Positions 1 through 12,405 of a stretch of DNA of 64,000 nucleotides are shown in pieces (the stretch's first letter is position 1; every line of letters begins with the position of its first letter). The position numbers and the translations under genes were made by a program. Origin of the DNA: Schistosoma haematobium (Eukaryota > Platyhelminthes > Trematoda > Strigeidida > Schistosomatidae); NCBI RefSeq assembly GCF_000699445.3, contig NC_067196.1:39824616-39888615 (forward strand), read 5' to 3'. Below the pieces are notes generated by a model that was not told the origin of the DNA, did not search any database, and was given only the letters and a program-made list of their open reading frames with translations.

Positions 1-348
1 AGCAGTAGGCTTACCTAGTGAATACATAAGAATAAAATAAAAACAAGGGACGAAGTATACTAACAAAACCGAATCATACAATTAACTAGGATTAAACAGT
101 CAAGCCGTAAATTCCATAAAGGTCAGTCGGCTAACAAAATCTGTCTGCATTTCTCCCATAATTTTTAAACCTACCGTTTAAGCAATTAAATTAGTCCGGC
201 TAATAAAAATTAAATAATCAAAAAAGATTATGTTATGCCCTGAATACGAAAGATGTTACATCTTATCACACAGTTTCAAATCTTACAATCCCATTATTCA
301 ATATCAGGCATTCATACCAATAAATGATACACGAAAATAGTAACTTAC

Positions 349-525
349 TGCTTGCTCAACAGGATCGATACATGATTTCAAAAGATCTAGCTGTATACCA
401 TGTATTGTGTAGCCACAATTTCCTACTTTATATATCCAATGCCTAACAGTTAAAGAATAACGAGTGTAGATAGAAAGAATCCTCTCAGCCTTGTCCTCAG
501 GTATTGCCCACAGGATCCCACAAAC
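349..525 (-). CDS. APAF1: Apaf-1 exon 6: winged helix with degenerate MHD motif
   Basis: Fifty-nine codons, acceptor TTCCAG|GT at 526 and donor GCA|GTAAGT at 349/348. VCGILWAIPEDKAERIL aligns with human VLCILWDMETEEVEDIL. The position of the human LHD triad reads IHG. The next exon would be to the left of the window. Confidence 0.85.
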
Positions 526-3500
526 CTGGAACATGTAAAATACACAGCATAATATCAGGTTAGTACAAATAATAGGAACGCCATGACGAATAAATGAAAA
601 AAATAGACGAAAAAGCTGATAGGTTTTCTTTCAAGTCATTAAAAAAGTAATAAGATTCTTAAAGTTAACCTTCGCGCACCTAGTTAAGACGAAGCTTCTT
701 TATATTGGTTAACCTTGAGTCACAAGTTAATAACTATCTTTGCTGTTATTTCTTTAGCAGAATAAATAGTTTCTCGGGCTTCATCGAAATAGATGTCACT
801 GTTATCTCTTATTAAAACCTAAAGTAAAGCCATTTTGAATATACACTCGATGCTTTGGTCTTTAACTTCATCTGTAAATATTCTAAAGTTACCGCCGGTC
901 CCAAGCCCAGGTAAAGGAGGAGAGTTAGGAGTATGGTCAATAACCCCATGTGGTAGAAAACGACATTGCTAAAAAGACGCTAACCAGAAAAAAAAGGTTT
1001 AAGCCATTTATACTCTACCCTACGAGTTGAAGGAAGAACTATGACGCCTCATGATGAAAGAGAAGATTCTTCGGAAGTCATGAGGCCAATGCCTCTTCCA
1101 ACAACCAGAACAACGATTAACACAGGTACATGGAATGTCCGGACAATGAGGTACACCGGGAGGACCAGTCAATGAGAAGATACATAATGGAGGTTCACGG
1201 AATAGAAGAAACTCATTGAACCCAAGCTGAAAGAAAGGAAAAGCGTCGGGATACATTGTGCTGTATTATGGTCATGAAGAAGAAAATGCGCCGCACACAC
1301 AGGGAGGTGCTCTGATACTGTTCGAGGAAGTGAGAAACGCACTTATGGGATGAGAATCCCATGGATTCAGAATCACCAAAGCATCTTTCAAAACAAGGAA
1401 GGGTGGAATCACAATGAATACTACCCAGTGTTATGCACCCACTAATTATAGCAACGACAACGATAAAGATCGGTTTTACGAGAGGCTGTAATCGATCATA
1501 GCGAAGTGCTCAGGAAAGAACTTGACCATCCTGATGGATGACATAAACTCCAAAGTCGCAATGGACAACAAGGAATATGAAGATATCATAGGGCGATATG
1601 GACTGACTGGGAGAAATGAACGAGAATGGTGAAAGATTTGTATTCGATAAAATGGCTATAGGCGACACAATATTCTCACACAAACGCATACACAAAGCTA
1701 CATGGGTTTCACTGGATCACAATACAGAGAACCAGGAGAGGAGTTGACAGAGCTTCGGATCACCATCTGGTGGTTGCCAAGATAAAACTGAAGCAAAAGA
1801 AGCATTGGACAACTGGACAAACAGCATTACAAAGGTTCAATACAGCCTTCCTTCGAGATACTGACAAACTCAACCAATTCAGAACAGTTCCCAAGCCCTA
1901 CATGATCTAGTGAAAGAAGAGGAAATTACGATGGAGGATAACTGGAAAGGCATCAAAGAAGCACTGACTTCTTTCTTCTGGCGGTCGACTGGATTATGAA
2001 GACCTCGATATCTGAGGGGAAGCACAGAATACAATGGACAACTGGGAATCAATTAGAAGCTTTGGACTTTGTAGATGGCCCGTCTCCTCTATCACACACA
2101 CACGAACAAATGCATATCAAGACAACTAACGCACCAGAAGCCCCTACATTGGTAGGTCTCAAAATACACAAGAGAAACAGCAAGACCCTCAAACACAACA
2201 CGAAGAACACCAACCCAGGCACAACTGATAGACAAACTCTGGGAGAAGTGGAAACTTTCACGTATCTGGGTAGCATCATCAATGAACTTGGAGGATCTGA
2301 TGTAAAGTCAAAGACTGGCAAGGTAAGGACAGCATTCCTACAGTTGAACAACATATGGAACTCAAAACAACTGTCAACCAATATCAAAGTCAGAATTTTC
2401 AATACGTACGTCAAGGGAGTTCTGTTTTACGGAGCTGAAACGTGGAGAACTACCACAACCATCATGAACAAGTATTTATAAATAATTGTCTACGCATGAT
2501 ACTAAATGTTCGTTGACCAGATACTACTGTGGTGCATGCTACTTGTGTTCACAGATAAAAGTAGTGTGTAAAACCAATAGAAAGTGGAGTGCATACCTGC
2601 AGGAGATCGGGAAGATTAAATTGAAGAGAACAGAAAGGGAAATAGAAAGTAACTGTAATAACAACAGAATTGAGAGAATTATGAAGCTTGTAAAAAACAA
2701 CTGATGGAAGATGTGCAAATTATGTATTTAATGTATGATTTTTATATTTTGCAAAAGTACTCTGCAGTTTTGTATTAAAAAATAAATTGATCTTCCCCCA
2801 CCCCTGTGTTCCATGTGCACTACACCATCAGAAACAAACTACCGTGGCAGAGAACAAATCAGCTTCCAGGTGAAGAGGAAGTTTGAAAAAGACGACGAAA
2901 GTGGATAGGAAAAACATTTGGGAATCATCAAACTGCATCACGAGGCAAGTACTAACTTGTAATCCTGAAGGGAAGTGGAAAAGATGAAGGCCAAAGAATA
3001 TGCTGCACCGAGAATTAAAAGCAGACATGAAAATGATGAGTAGCAACTGGAATAACAACTTGAAAGGACTGCCCAGGACATAGTTCGATGGAGAATACTG
3101 GTGGGAGGCCTATACTCCTCCGCGAGGTATAACAAGAGTAAGTAGGTAAATAAGGAAGCTTCAGTCTTTGAGTTGAACACAAAAAACTTCTAATTACCCT
3201 ATCTTTAGTTATTTAAAGCAATTATAAAAACAAGAATTACTACATGATTGAGACGTAGATAATTCAAAGATAACGGACTGAACGTTTAGGCAAATCAAAT
3301 CGAAGACAAGGATAAATTCAATCAATTCCCAAAACTCAGTGATCGGAAACAAAAGTATGAGAAATAGCTGGAAATCGTAGGTCTAGGAGTAAATCTAATT
3401 CTTTTTATCAGTTATAATCAAGGACGCTGGTAAGTCTCCTGATTTATAGGGTAGTAAAAATCCGTATTTGATAACTTATATAGAAGATTTATCATGTCTC

Positions 3501-6500
3501 AAACTTGATTTGCAAGCTTTCTACTGTAAATCGAGTACATATAGGACAGACGTAGATGAATAGATACTAAATAATGAAAAATATAACAGGATGTGAATGA
3601 CTCCCACTTTCATGGACTACGAAATTCATTGTTTTACGAATACTGTGCTGAGATTGCTTCCTAGAGGGCGATGGAGAACCTTCTGATTTAATAACCCAAA
3701 TTAATAGGCACCAAATCAGAGAAACAAAATTTGTAGCCGGAAAAACAGTTAGTAGTCACACACGCTTGAATGCTCATGCGGACTAACATTTACTGTCCAG
3801 TCTTATCAGTCCCTTAATCTGTAATTTTTTAACAATCGTCGATTCAAATAAACTTACAAATAAGCTAGGTTGAGTTTTAAAACACTCTCTAAGTCGATTT
3901 TGTTTGGGTTTAGATATTTGTCGCTAAGGTTTTCGACGATGTACATTATTCAGTCTGTTCAGTCATAGAAAAACGGAGAGATATGTATTTAAGAAAAAAC
4001 TCTGAAATAGCATGTAACCCTAATTTAACACTATCGATATTTAGTTACCACTTGGTAACACAATCCACAAATTTATTCCACTATAACTATGACAAGATGC
4101 TAATACGATACACTAAGACTTACTTTTGGTGTCAGAACAATGCCTGGGTCAAATATTACCAAACGTCGGTAGTATGCTTGATATTCGGGTGACAGAAGTG
4201 ATATGCTTTTATCAAAAGCCTTGAGAAAAGAAAGGATGAAAAAAGAGCTACATTAGAAATATCGAAATGTGAAGATTTGATCAAAACGACCAACTTTTCA
4301 CAAATTAAACGTAAATGGATTTCTATTGAGAAATGGTCCATTTACGTTATGACATTCGAACGCTTAAAACATATATGCTATATATGACTTTAGACTCGCA
4401 CATACACTAACGTGTTCGAAGGGATAAAAATCAAATGTTTTATCTTTTACAATGGATAGGTCACCAAGTAGTGGACAATGTAATGCGTGTTAAGTCCTTA
4501 GTCCTGATCGAATCCTATCTATCAAGTTGCAATGTAACCATTAGTTGAAATGACTCGACATTACGCGCACTATGTTGGGATGTAAGATGGTGACTGACAT
4601 GTTAGGTGACATGGAATTGAATCCTCCAAGGAGTATCAGTTCCCTTAATACTACAGGCACACCTTGCTCACGAGTGCTAAATAGCACGAAACCTAGGTTA
4701 AGGATTTCCTGTCGACTACTTTCAACCTCCCTACATGGTGTGGTTTGAGCATCTTTAAGATATTCAGAATTCCAATTATAATTTTCTTGAAACTTATCGG
4801 ACTACATGGTGAAACCGTAAAATTGTTTCATTTCAAATTGGCTAGGAAATCACAGACATTTTTCAGTTTCTTCGGCATCCAATATTTCTGAAACTTTGTG
4901 ACCGGGTCTCGATGAGAATTAACATCCAACAAACTTCCGCATTTTTGTCGACATTAATAAACAAAAGTTAACAGTATTCACTTAGGACGATGTATCGCCG
5001 GAATATCTAACCCATTTTAAATTATGGAAATATGCATAACCATCCCTTATTTACATAAGAGGTGTAATTCAAGGAGGTTCTTCTGATAAACTCCAGTGGT
5101 GCGCTGTCACGCAAACTCCATATAAAGAATGATGATAAACTTCAGTAATCACAGTCCTATCAGATAAAATAAAACAATTTCATGTGTTCGGACAAAAGTA
5201 CTTCTTAGTACACAGTCTGTTATTGCTGTTGGTTTTGTAATCCAGTTCAAGCTAAAAACACAATATTGATAATATTTATAAGTCATTTTCAAATTTTTAA
5301 TAAATCCACGAAGTTCAGCAGTGTGAAGCATTCAAGATTCAGCAAACTATAAAATATAACTACATGAACGTCGATAACCAATGCTTGATATACATGCCTC
5401 GTTAACAACTATTTGCATGATAATTAAAGGCGAACAGAATTTGAAAATGGGACGTTTTGAAAGATGTATGGAATATAATTCGACTTGTAAGTGCAATTTC
5501 TCTCTTTCCTAAAAGTATTAAATCCTAAAATGTGTGGTAATTACCAAAAACTTTATAGATAATAAAAAAGCTAACATACAAACACTTTACCTGAAATACA
5601 GAATCATAACCATAGGCACTAGGACGTTTAATAGCCACCCAATCAAGAAATTTAGATCCGGTTCTATTTACACTGATAATATAATCAGAAAGACGATGAA
5701 CTTGATTGTATAAGAGGCTTCCTAACAAACTAACAGCAAAAGGTAATCCATATGTCATTTGACTGATAGCAGGTAAGGAAATGTCAGAATCTTTTACATT
5801 TTGAGATGATTTGCTAGACGAGATAAATTGTTCCATTGAATATCCAGTCCACATAGACAAAAGACTAGCAACTTCATCTTCAGATAAGTCATTGTGCAAA
5901 TGTAGCTAGATGGTAGGACAGAAATCTCAATTAGCATATCACAAAAAGTAACAAAGTTTTACAAAAACAAACCAAATATTATTCATTTACATAAGTCGTG
6001 GTGCATCGACTGATCTAACGATAATTCCCACCATAGATGTATAACAACTAGATAAAACAACACAAAAAAGTAGTTTGTTTTGTTTAGGTTCGAAGCCTGT
6101 CATAAAAGTAACCTTTAGAAGTGTAAGATGTAATAGCCATTATGCTACCGCAGAGCCGCTGAACCGATTCACAATATGAGATCGCCACTTATACAAGCCA
6201 TTGGTATTCCACCTGATTTGAGAATAAGTTGGAAAAAAAACAGGGGCGATCAAACCAAGACATAGACTAGTCTATGGGAACATTAACTGTTGGTCTGAGT
6301 CATGCTGGCAGATACAGACTACCTGGTTGGGGTCCGCAAGATAACTATGACCAGTGGTTCAAGACTTTAGGTGACATGGATCAGAATCGTCCACAATCAC
6401 GCAGATGCATTTATTGTTTATTTTCCTTTCGTTCTTAAATTGCAGTATCCCTTCATAAATACCCTTCCACTCTCTTTTTAAAATACACTTAACATTTGAT

Positions 6501-9500
6501 CGCTTTTATTGTAATTGCTACTACATTATCCCGATCTCTTTGGCTACATACCTTGTTAATTTCAGCTCATCGTGCTGTGGTATGGCAACTTCGACCAATG
6601 CACAGCTGTCTCAATATATCTGACTACATTTCCAAGTTCTTCTTTCGTTATAATCACAACCATAACTAGTGGATGTTGTTGCTGATAATGCACATACAAC
6701 TTTACAGTCATCTATATTTTTATTGTTACTTGTGTCGCTTGAATAATTATCTCCGAAAATAGTGCATTCTAATATTGATGAAAAATGGTCCGGGTATATA
6801 AGGCCTGTTTTTAATAATATAGTCACAGAGGATGAAAACATTTGCTAGTTGGTTTAGTAACTCAGGAATTCAGCTAATAGCCTTTCTTGTAAGTCACAAC
6901 ATTAACCACCACCCTGTCTAGGAGGTAAACATAATTACAAATTAGACACGAAATATGTGTACTACACAAATATATCGATTTTTACGGTCACTTATTTACT
7001 TCCCGAGTCTTTACAAGGTATTCTCTAGTAAACAGCCAGAACGATCGATTAGTGTTCATTGGATTGATGCTGAAATATCTAAGTGACTTTATACCACTTC
7101 CATCAATATGAAACAGCCTAATCAAAACCCAACTTCGTTAAGATACTTTGTACATCCTGCTATGGAAGTCTCTATCAAAGATATTATTGTTGCCTCATTT
7201 CATATGAGAATTTTCGGTCAACCACAAGTTTATTTCTGACAATCAGCTTAATCTTATCAATGAACTTTCAAACCAAAATCATCAGTATATAAGATAAAAC
7301 TACATTAAGTATGCCGCCTATATGAACAAAAAGGGGTAGTAAGTAATTTTAGAGAAGCATTTCAAGAAATGATAAACGCCAACTGTTTAGTTTATCATTC
7401 ATCAGAAAACATGAAAGCATGAATGAACTTAATTTTTATAGTGAATAGCTGGATATTAAAAGCAGAAGTACAGCTAGGTTTAAAAATCTTACTTTATCTA
7501 CAGGAGTTTCTACTCGCTCCAAAATATCTAAATCCCGTGAAGTAACCAAAAAGGCACCAGGCAAATTGGAAAGTACTCGTCCAACTTCAATATCCCATAC
7601 ATCATCGAGAATAATCAGCAGCAAGGAAGTAATTAGATTACCATTCTCATCCGGGCCCCAAGATGTGCGTTGCTGCTTACGAATTAAAGATCTTCTAAGT
7701 CTTTCAAGACTATCATCTAATGTTAGTGAATGACTAGTTGGAAAGTGAAGGGACTCTGACAGATTGTGGTTCGTATTTGCATCGTGAACATGACCCCCCA
7801 GTTGACTTACTCTATATGCTAATCGATCAACTAATTGTATGATGTTCTGTTTAGGATATGAGACGGTATCAGAATTTAAAGTATTGACAAAAAGTGGCCC
7901 AACATGCATCCAGATCACACCTAAAATAAAAGGTTGATTGATTGGACGATTAGCTCATTTCATTAGCAGTAAAAGATTTGCCAACATATTTTGCCAAAAA
8001 TATAGATAATCAAACATCAACGACAGTAGAAATAAAACCCGACCAAAGCTGCTACCTTGACGCGGTGGTCGAGCTTGCCTATCGTGATGACCCAACCGAG
8101 CTACATTGGCTGGAACATATGTTCCTGTAGGTTCTACCATGCCAGGCAGATCGATTGGAGAACGGTAAGACTAAAAGCAGCAACTCAAGGTTTGAGGGCG
8201 AAGTCGTGCTGCTGACTGTAGAGGGGTGTGACAGTAGTAAGGTGTTTCCCTCAGACAACCAGCAACTACAGCGATGTTGCCTTCCCACAAGGAGGGGTGG
8301 GGTTAGAAAAGGTCGACCCTCAAAATGTCACACCTCACCTTACCTCACGGATTCCCGTCTCCGGCGGTAAGGCCCTTTGAAGAACAGAGCTAACACATTA
8401 AAAACCTTCCACGAAAAGGCCGTGCACGACCGGCCTCAGGCAGTTGTCCTTTGGGCTCTGCGATCACGCTTCCAGGTCGTTAAGACCAACACATCCAATT
8501 TCCTCTTCAGGTTCCTCAAGAAATACCCTTCCACGGTGTGGGCAGCCGGGAAGTGATATCAGCCCTCATACCCGTAACAGCACACGAGACCAAGTTGGTC
8601 ACATTCAAATCCCTCCTACACCTCCGAATACCTCTCTTATCTCCCCGACTAACCCTCCTCACGTCTCTTTATCACTTCGCACCGCTAGGGCAAACGATTC
8701 GAGTACGCGGAACGCTATTCCCGGTCTCCTGAAACCACGCTCTAAACTACACGTAGGAGCTTTCAACGTCCGAACACTGTGCCAAATAGGACAACAGGCT
8801 TCCTTAGCTAGGACTTTAGAATCTCGCACCATCGATGTGTGCTGCGTCTCCGAAACGCGTATACAGGATCCGAGTAGCGTCACTCATTTGACCTCACCAT
8901 GCCAAAATAAAGAACCGACTCGATTCACACTTCGTGTATCTGGAAGCCCTGATTCTGCTTCCCGTGGCCTCGCCGGCGTAGGTATAGCATTGAGTCCTAG
9001 GGCAGAACTAGCTCTCTTAAACTGGATCCCAGTAGACAGTCGTTTGTGCGCTGTCCGACTAAACGGAACAGTAAAGACTCGGAAAGATAGGGACACTCGT
9101 CGTTGCCTCTTCGTCGTCTCTGCCTATTCTCCCACTGACTGCAGCGCAGATGATGTAAAAGATGAGTTTTACAGAAAGCTCTCCAACCTTCTCCGAAAAA
9201 CTGGGCGCTCTGATGTAGTAATAGTGGCTGGTGACTTTAATGCTGAAGTAGGTAAACTACGCGATAAGGAAAGACACCTGGGTGGATCTTATAGCATCGT
9301 GGCTCAAAGAACAGATAATGGCGACCGTCTGTTGCAGCTATGCTCAGATAGCCGCCAGTTTCTTGAAAATACTAACCTTAAGCATAAGGAAAAACATCTT
9401 TGAACATGGCGACCCCCTAATTCGTCCCAACGTTGGACCCAAATAGATCACATCGCTATCAGCCACCGATGGAGGGGCTCGATAGAAGACTGTCGCTCAT

Positions 9501-12339
9501 TCTGAAGCACATGTTTAGATTCAGATCGTGCTCCAGTGCCAGCGCGTATTTGCCTGCGTCTTACTGGACGTAGGAAAGACGCTGCAAGGAAACCTCTTAG
9601 GGGTCCTCTAATGATAGTCAAGCTAAGAGTATATTTCAGAAACAACTAGGAAAACAGTTAGGCAGCCATGTGTGATGCCCACCCCGAGGCAGCATGGAGT
9701 GATGTCCGAAAAGCTGTGGAAACAGCAGTGATATTTGCTAGTAAGGTCAACCACAAGGTTAGGGAGAAACACTGGATCTCAGCAGCATCTACCGCACTCA
9801 TTCCATCTAGCTCTGAACATAATGAAGAGCGGAGTCGGCTTAAGCGCAAACTAACAAGAAGTCTACGCAATGATCGTGAACAGTGGTGGGTAGAGAAAGC
9901 AAGAGAGATGGAAAAGGCAGCGGCAATAAGTAATAGCGGACAATTGTTCAGACTTGTTAAGGAAACTGGTATTAGGAAACCGACTGTTAGCGAAACACTC
10001 TCAGGGAAAGATGGACATACTAATCATTCTCAATCTAGGAAATTGGATCGATGGACAGAACACTTTAGGGATCAATTCAACTGGCCTTGAGCCACACTTC
10101 GGTTTCCCACCATCTCCAGTCAACCTGAATGGCAAGTTAATGTAGGTCCTCCGACTCTTTATGAAGTTGAAAAAGCTATCGGAAATCTGAAGCGAGGAAG
10201 AGCAGTAGGCCCTGACATTTTTACTCCTGAGATTTTCAAGGATAGTGGTTCAGTATTAGCAGTGAGATTAACTGAGGTCTTAGGTAGAATTTGGGAACTT
10301 GACGTAATCCCATCTTATTGGTCTCAATCACTGATTGTGCCAGTCTATAAGAAAGGACAAAAGTCCTCTTCTGACAATCACAGAGGAATCAGTTTGACTA
10401 ATATAGTGTCTAAAATATTAGCTCCAATAATACTTCGACGCCTAACCAAAGCTCGTAAAGAACAGACTAGAGAAAATCAGGCTGGTTTTCGACCTGGACG
10501 TGGTTGTATAAATCAGATATTCATACTACGTCAGGTTCTAGAACACAGACACACATTCAGACGCCCCACAATGGTAGTATTTCTCGACCTTAAGGCGGCA
10601 TTCGACTCTGTTGATCTTAAAGTTCTATGGCAGTGTTTGTCACTGAAAGGAGTACCAAAGAAGTACATTAACCTTATAAAGGCTCTCTACTCGAACACAA
10701 CTGGTAGAGTGAGAGCTTATGGCGAACTGTCATCAGAATTGATTACCTCAAGTGGTGTTCGTCAGGGCTGTCCACTCTCTCCATTCTTGTTCAACTTTGT
10801 CGTCGACGTACTTTTAGAGATAACACTTTCCTCGTCTAGATTTCCAGGGGTCGAACTTCTACCGGGAGGTTCACTTGTTGACTTAGAATATGCTGATGAC
10901 ATAGTTTTATTTGGTGAAGACGCTGACAAAATGCAGAGTCTTCTGACCACTCTCAGCAACAATGCAAGCATGTTCGGCATGCGATTCTCCCCCTCCAAAT
11001 GCAAAATGTTGTTTCAAGATTGGGTTGCATTGACACCCGACCTAATGATAGGGAGTGAAGTAATTGAGCGTGTCGATCGCTTCACTTATCTTGGAAGTCT
11101 CATCAGCCCTTGTGGTCTGGTGTGTGACGAAATCTCAGCACGGATACAGAAGGCTCGACTAGCTTTTGCCAACTTGCGTCATTTATGGCATAGGCGAGAT
11201 ATCCGTCTATCAACCAAAGGACGTGTTTACTGCGCAACAGTTCGTTCCGTCCTACTTTATGACAGTGAAACATGGCCGGTAAGAGTAGAGGATATTCGTA
11301 CGTTACTAGTATTTGATCATAGGTGTCTTCGAAGCATTGCTCGTATATCCTGGGACCATCGAGTAAGTAATGCAGTTGTTAGGAAACGGGTACTAGGTAA
11401 GGATGGCAAATCAATTGACGAAGTAGTGAAACTTCATCAGTTGAGATGGCTGGGACACGTGTTACGTATACCCAACGACCGACTGCCTCGACGTGCTATG
11501 TTCAGTGGTATAGGAGTAGGTTGGAAGAAAGCTAGGGGCGGCCAGACCAAAACATGGCACAAGTCCATGAAGTCACTGACAAGTGAGCTGAGTCATGTTG
11601 ATAGGTGTGGACTACCTGGTTGGGGACCGCGAGATGATAGCAACCGATGGTTAGAGACCCTGAATGACATGGCTCAAAGTCGTTTGCAATGGCGCAGGTG
11701 CATACACTCTTTGTGTTCTCCCAAATTCTAATCTTCTGAATTCTTTATGTCCCTTTCTTTTTTCTCTTTCCAAATTTATTCACTGGATTATACTCCTTGA
11801 ATAACATCTTCAAAGCCTAATTTTTCTGATTACAGCTTATAATTTCACTACATCTAGCACTACGGGATTTCAATAGACCACTGCATCTCTGTGCTAATGT
11901 GGTGTGGCGACTCGAACTGATGTACGTACGTACGAAGTTCTACGTTGTTACTGACTGACTGACTGAGAAATAAAACATACACATGGAACACATCTGAGAC
12001 ACTAGTGGAAAGCTTGGTGTCAGCGAGACAATCTTCGAAGTTGATAGCACAAGTATCAACACCTAAGGGTGTATTGAACACTAGTTAGAGCACTTAGAGA
12101 CATTTCAACTTGTTTATTGGTTGAGCAACGTCGGCCGAATTGTCTTATGCTTCCTTGACAGTAACGACACAAAGCATAAGTCTGTTAAAAATTTCGACTT
12201 ATCTACTTATTTATTTGAACACATAAATATTGGAACAAGAGGGCACCAAGTATATATGCGCCACACAATACAATGAAAATTCAAAGAGAAAAAAACAATA
12301 ACGAACAGATTAGTGTAAGGTAGTGTGATAATAATAATG

Positions 12340-12405
<66 letters not shown>

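Larger units (their letters stand above)
894..3152 (+). mobile_element. RTE-family LINE copy, internally deleted and interrupted
   Basis: The 5' end keeps a leader (CCGGTCCCAAGCCCAGG) and the endonuclease start TTINTGTWNVRTM; the 3' half encodes [26 protein letters not shown] and GAETWRTTTT of the RT C-terminal region, and it ends in GTAAGTAGGTAAATAA-type tandem repeats. RT motifs between are missing: the endonuclease part joins directly to the RT C-terminal half near 1990. Stops and shifts occur in the endonuclease part. About 300 bases are inserted at 2520-2828. Confidence 0.75.
8039..11965 (+). mobile_element. SR2-like RTE-clade LINE, full length, in Apaf-1 intron
   Basis: A 3.93-kb element, close to the published length of schistosome SR2 (from memory). 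It starts CCGACCAAAGCTGCTACC, as does the 5' end of the second copy at 46908, and ends in a short TGAC tandem tail, typical of RTE elements. The 11-base direct repeat AGAAATAAAAC at 8028-8038 and 11966-11976 is a clear target-site duplication. It is antisense to Apaf-1. Two main coding blocks remain: endonuclease and reverse transcriptase. At about 9390 there is one extra A relative to the other copy, which shifts the frame, so the element is probably not autonomous. Confidence 0.88.

Noticed and set aside
760..830. Possible extra Apaf-1 exon reading SDIYFDEARETIYSAKEITA on the minus strand
   Set aside because: No similarity to Apaf-1; the exon really missing between 5591 and 525 was found at 4219-4124 with correct phase.
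3862..3927. Minus-strand segment with a good donor and acceptor
   Set aside because: Encodes nothing that fits Apaf-1 between exons 5 and 6, whose phases already join.
8155..8370. Separate first ORF of the SR2 element
   Set aside because: Short frame with no recognised domain; it is not clear that it is translated.
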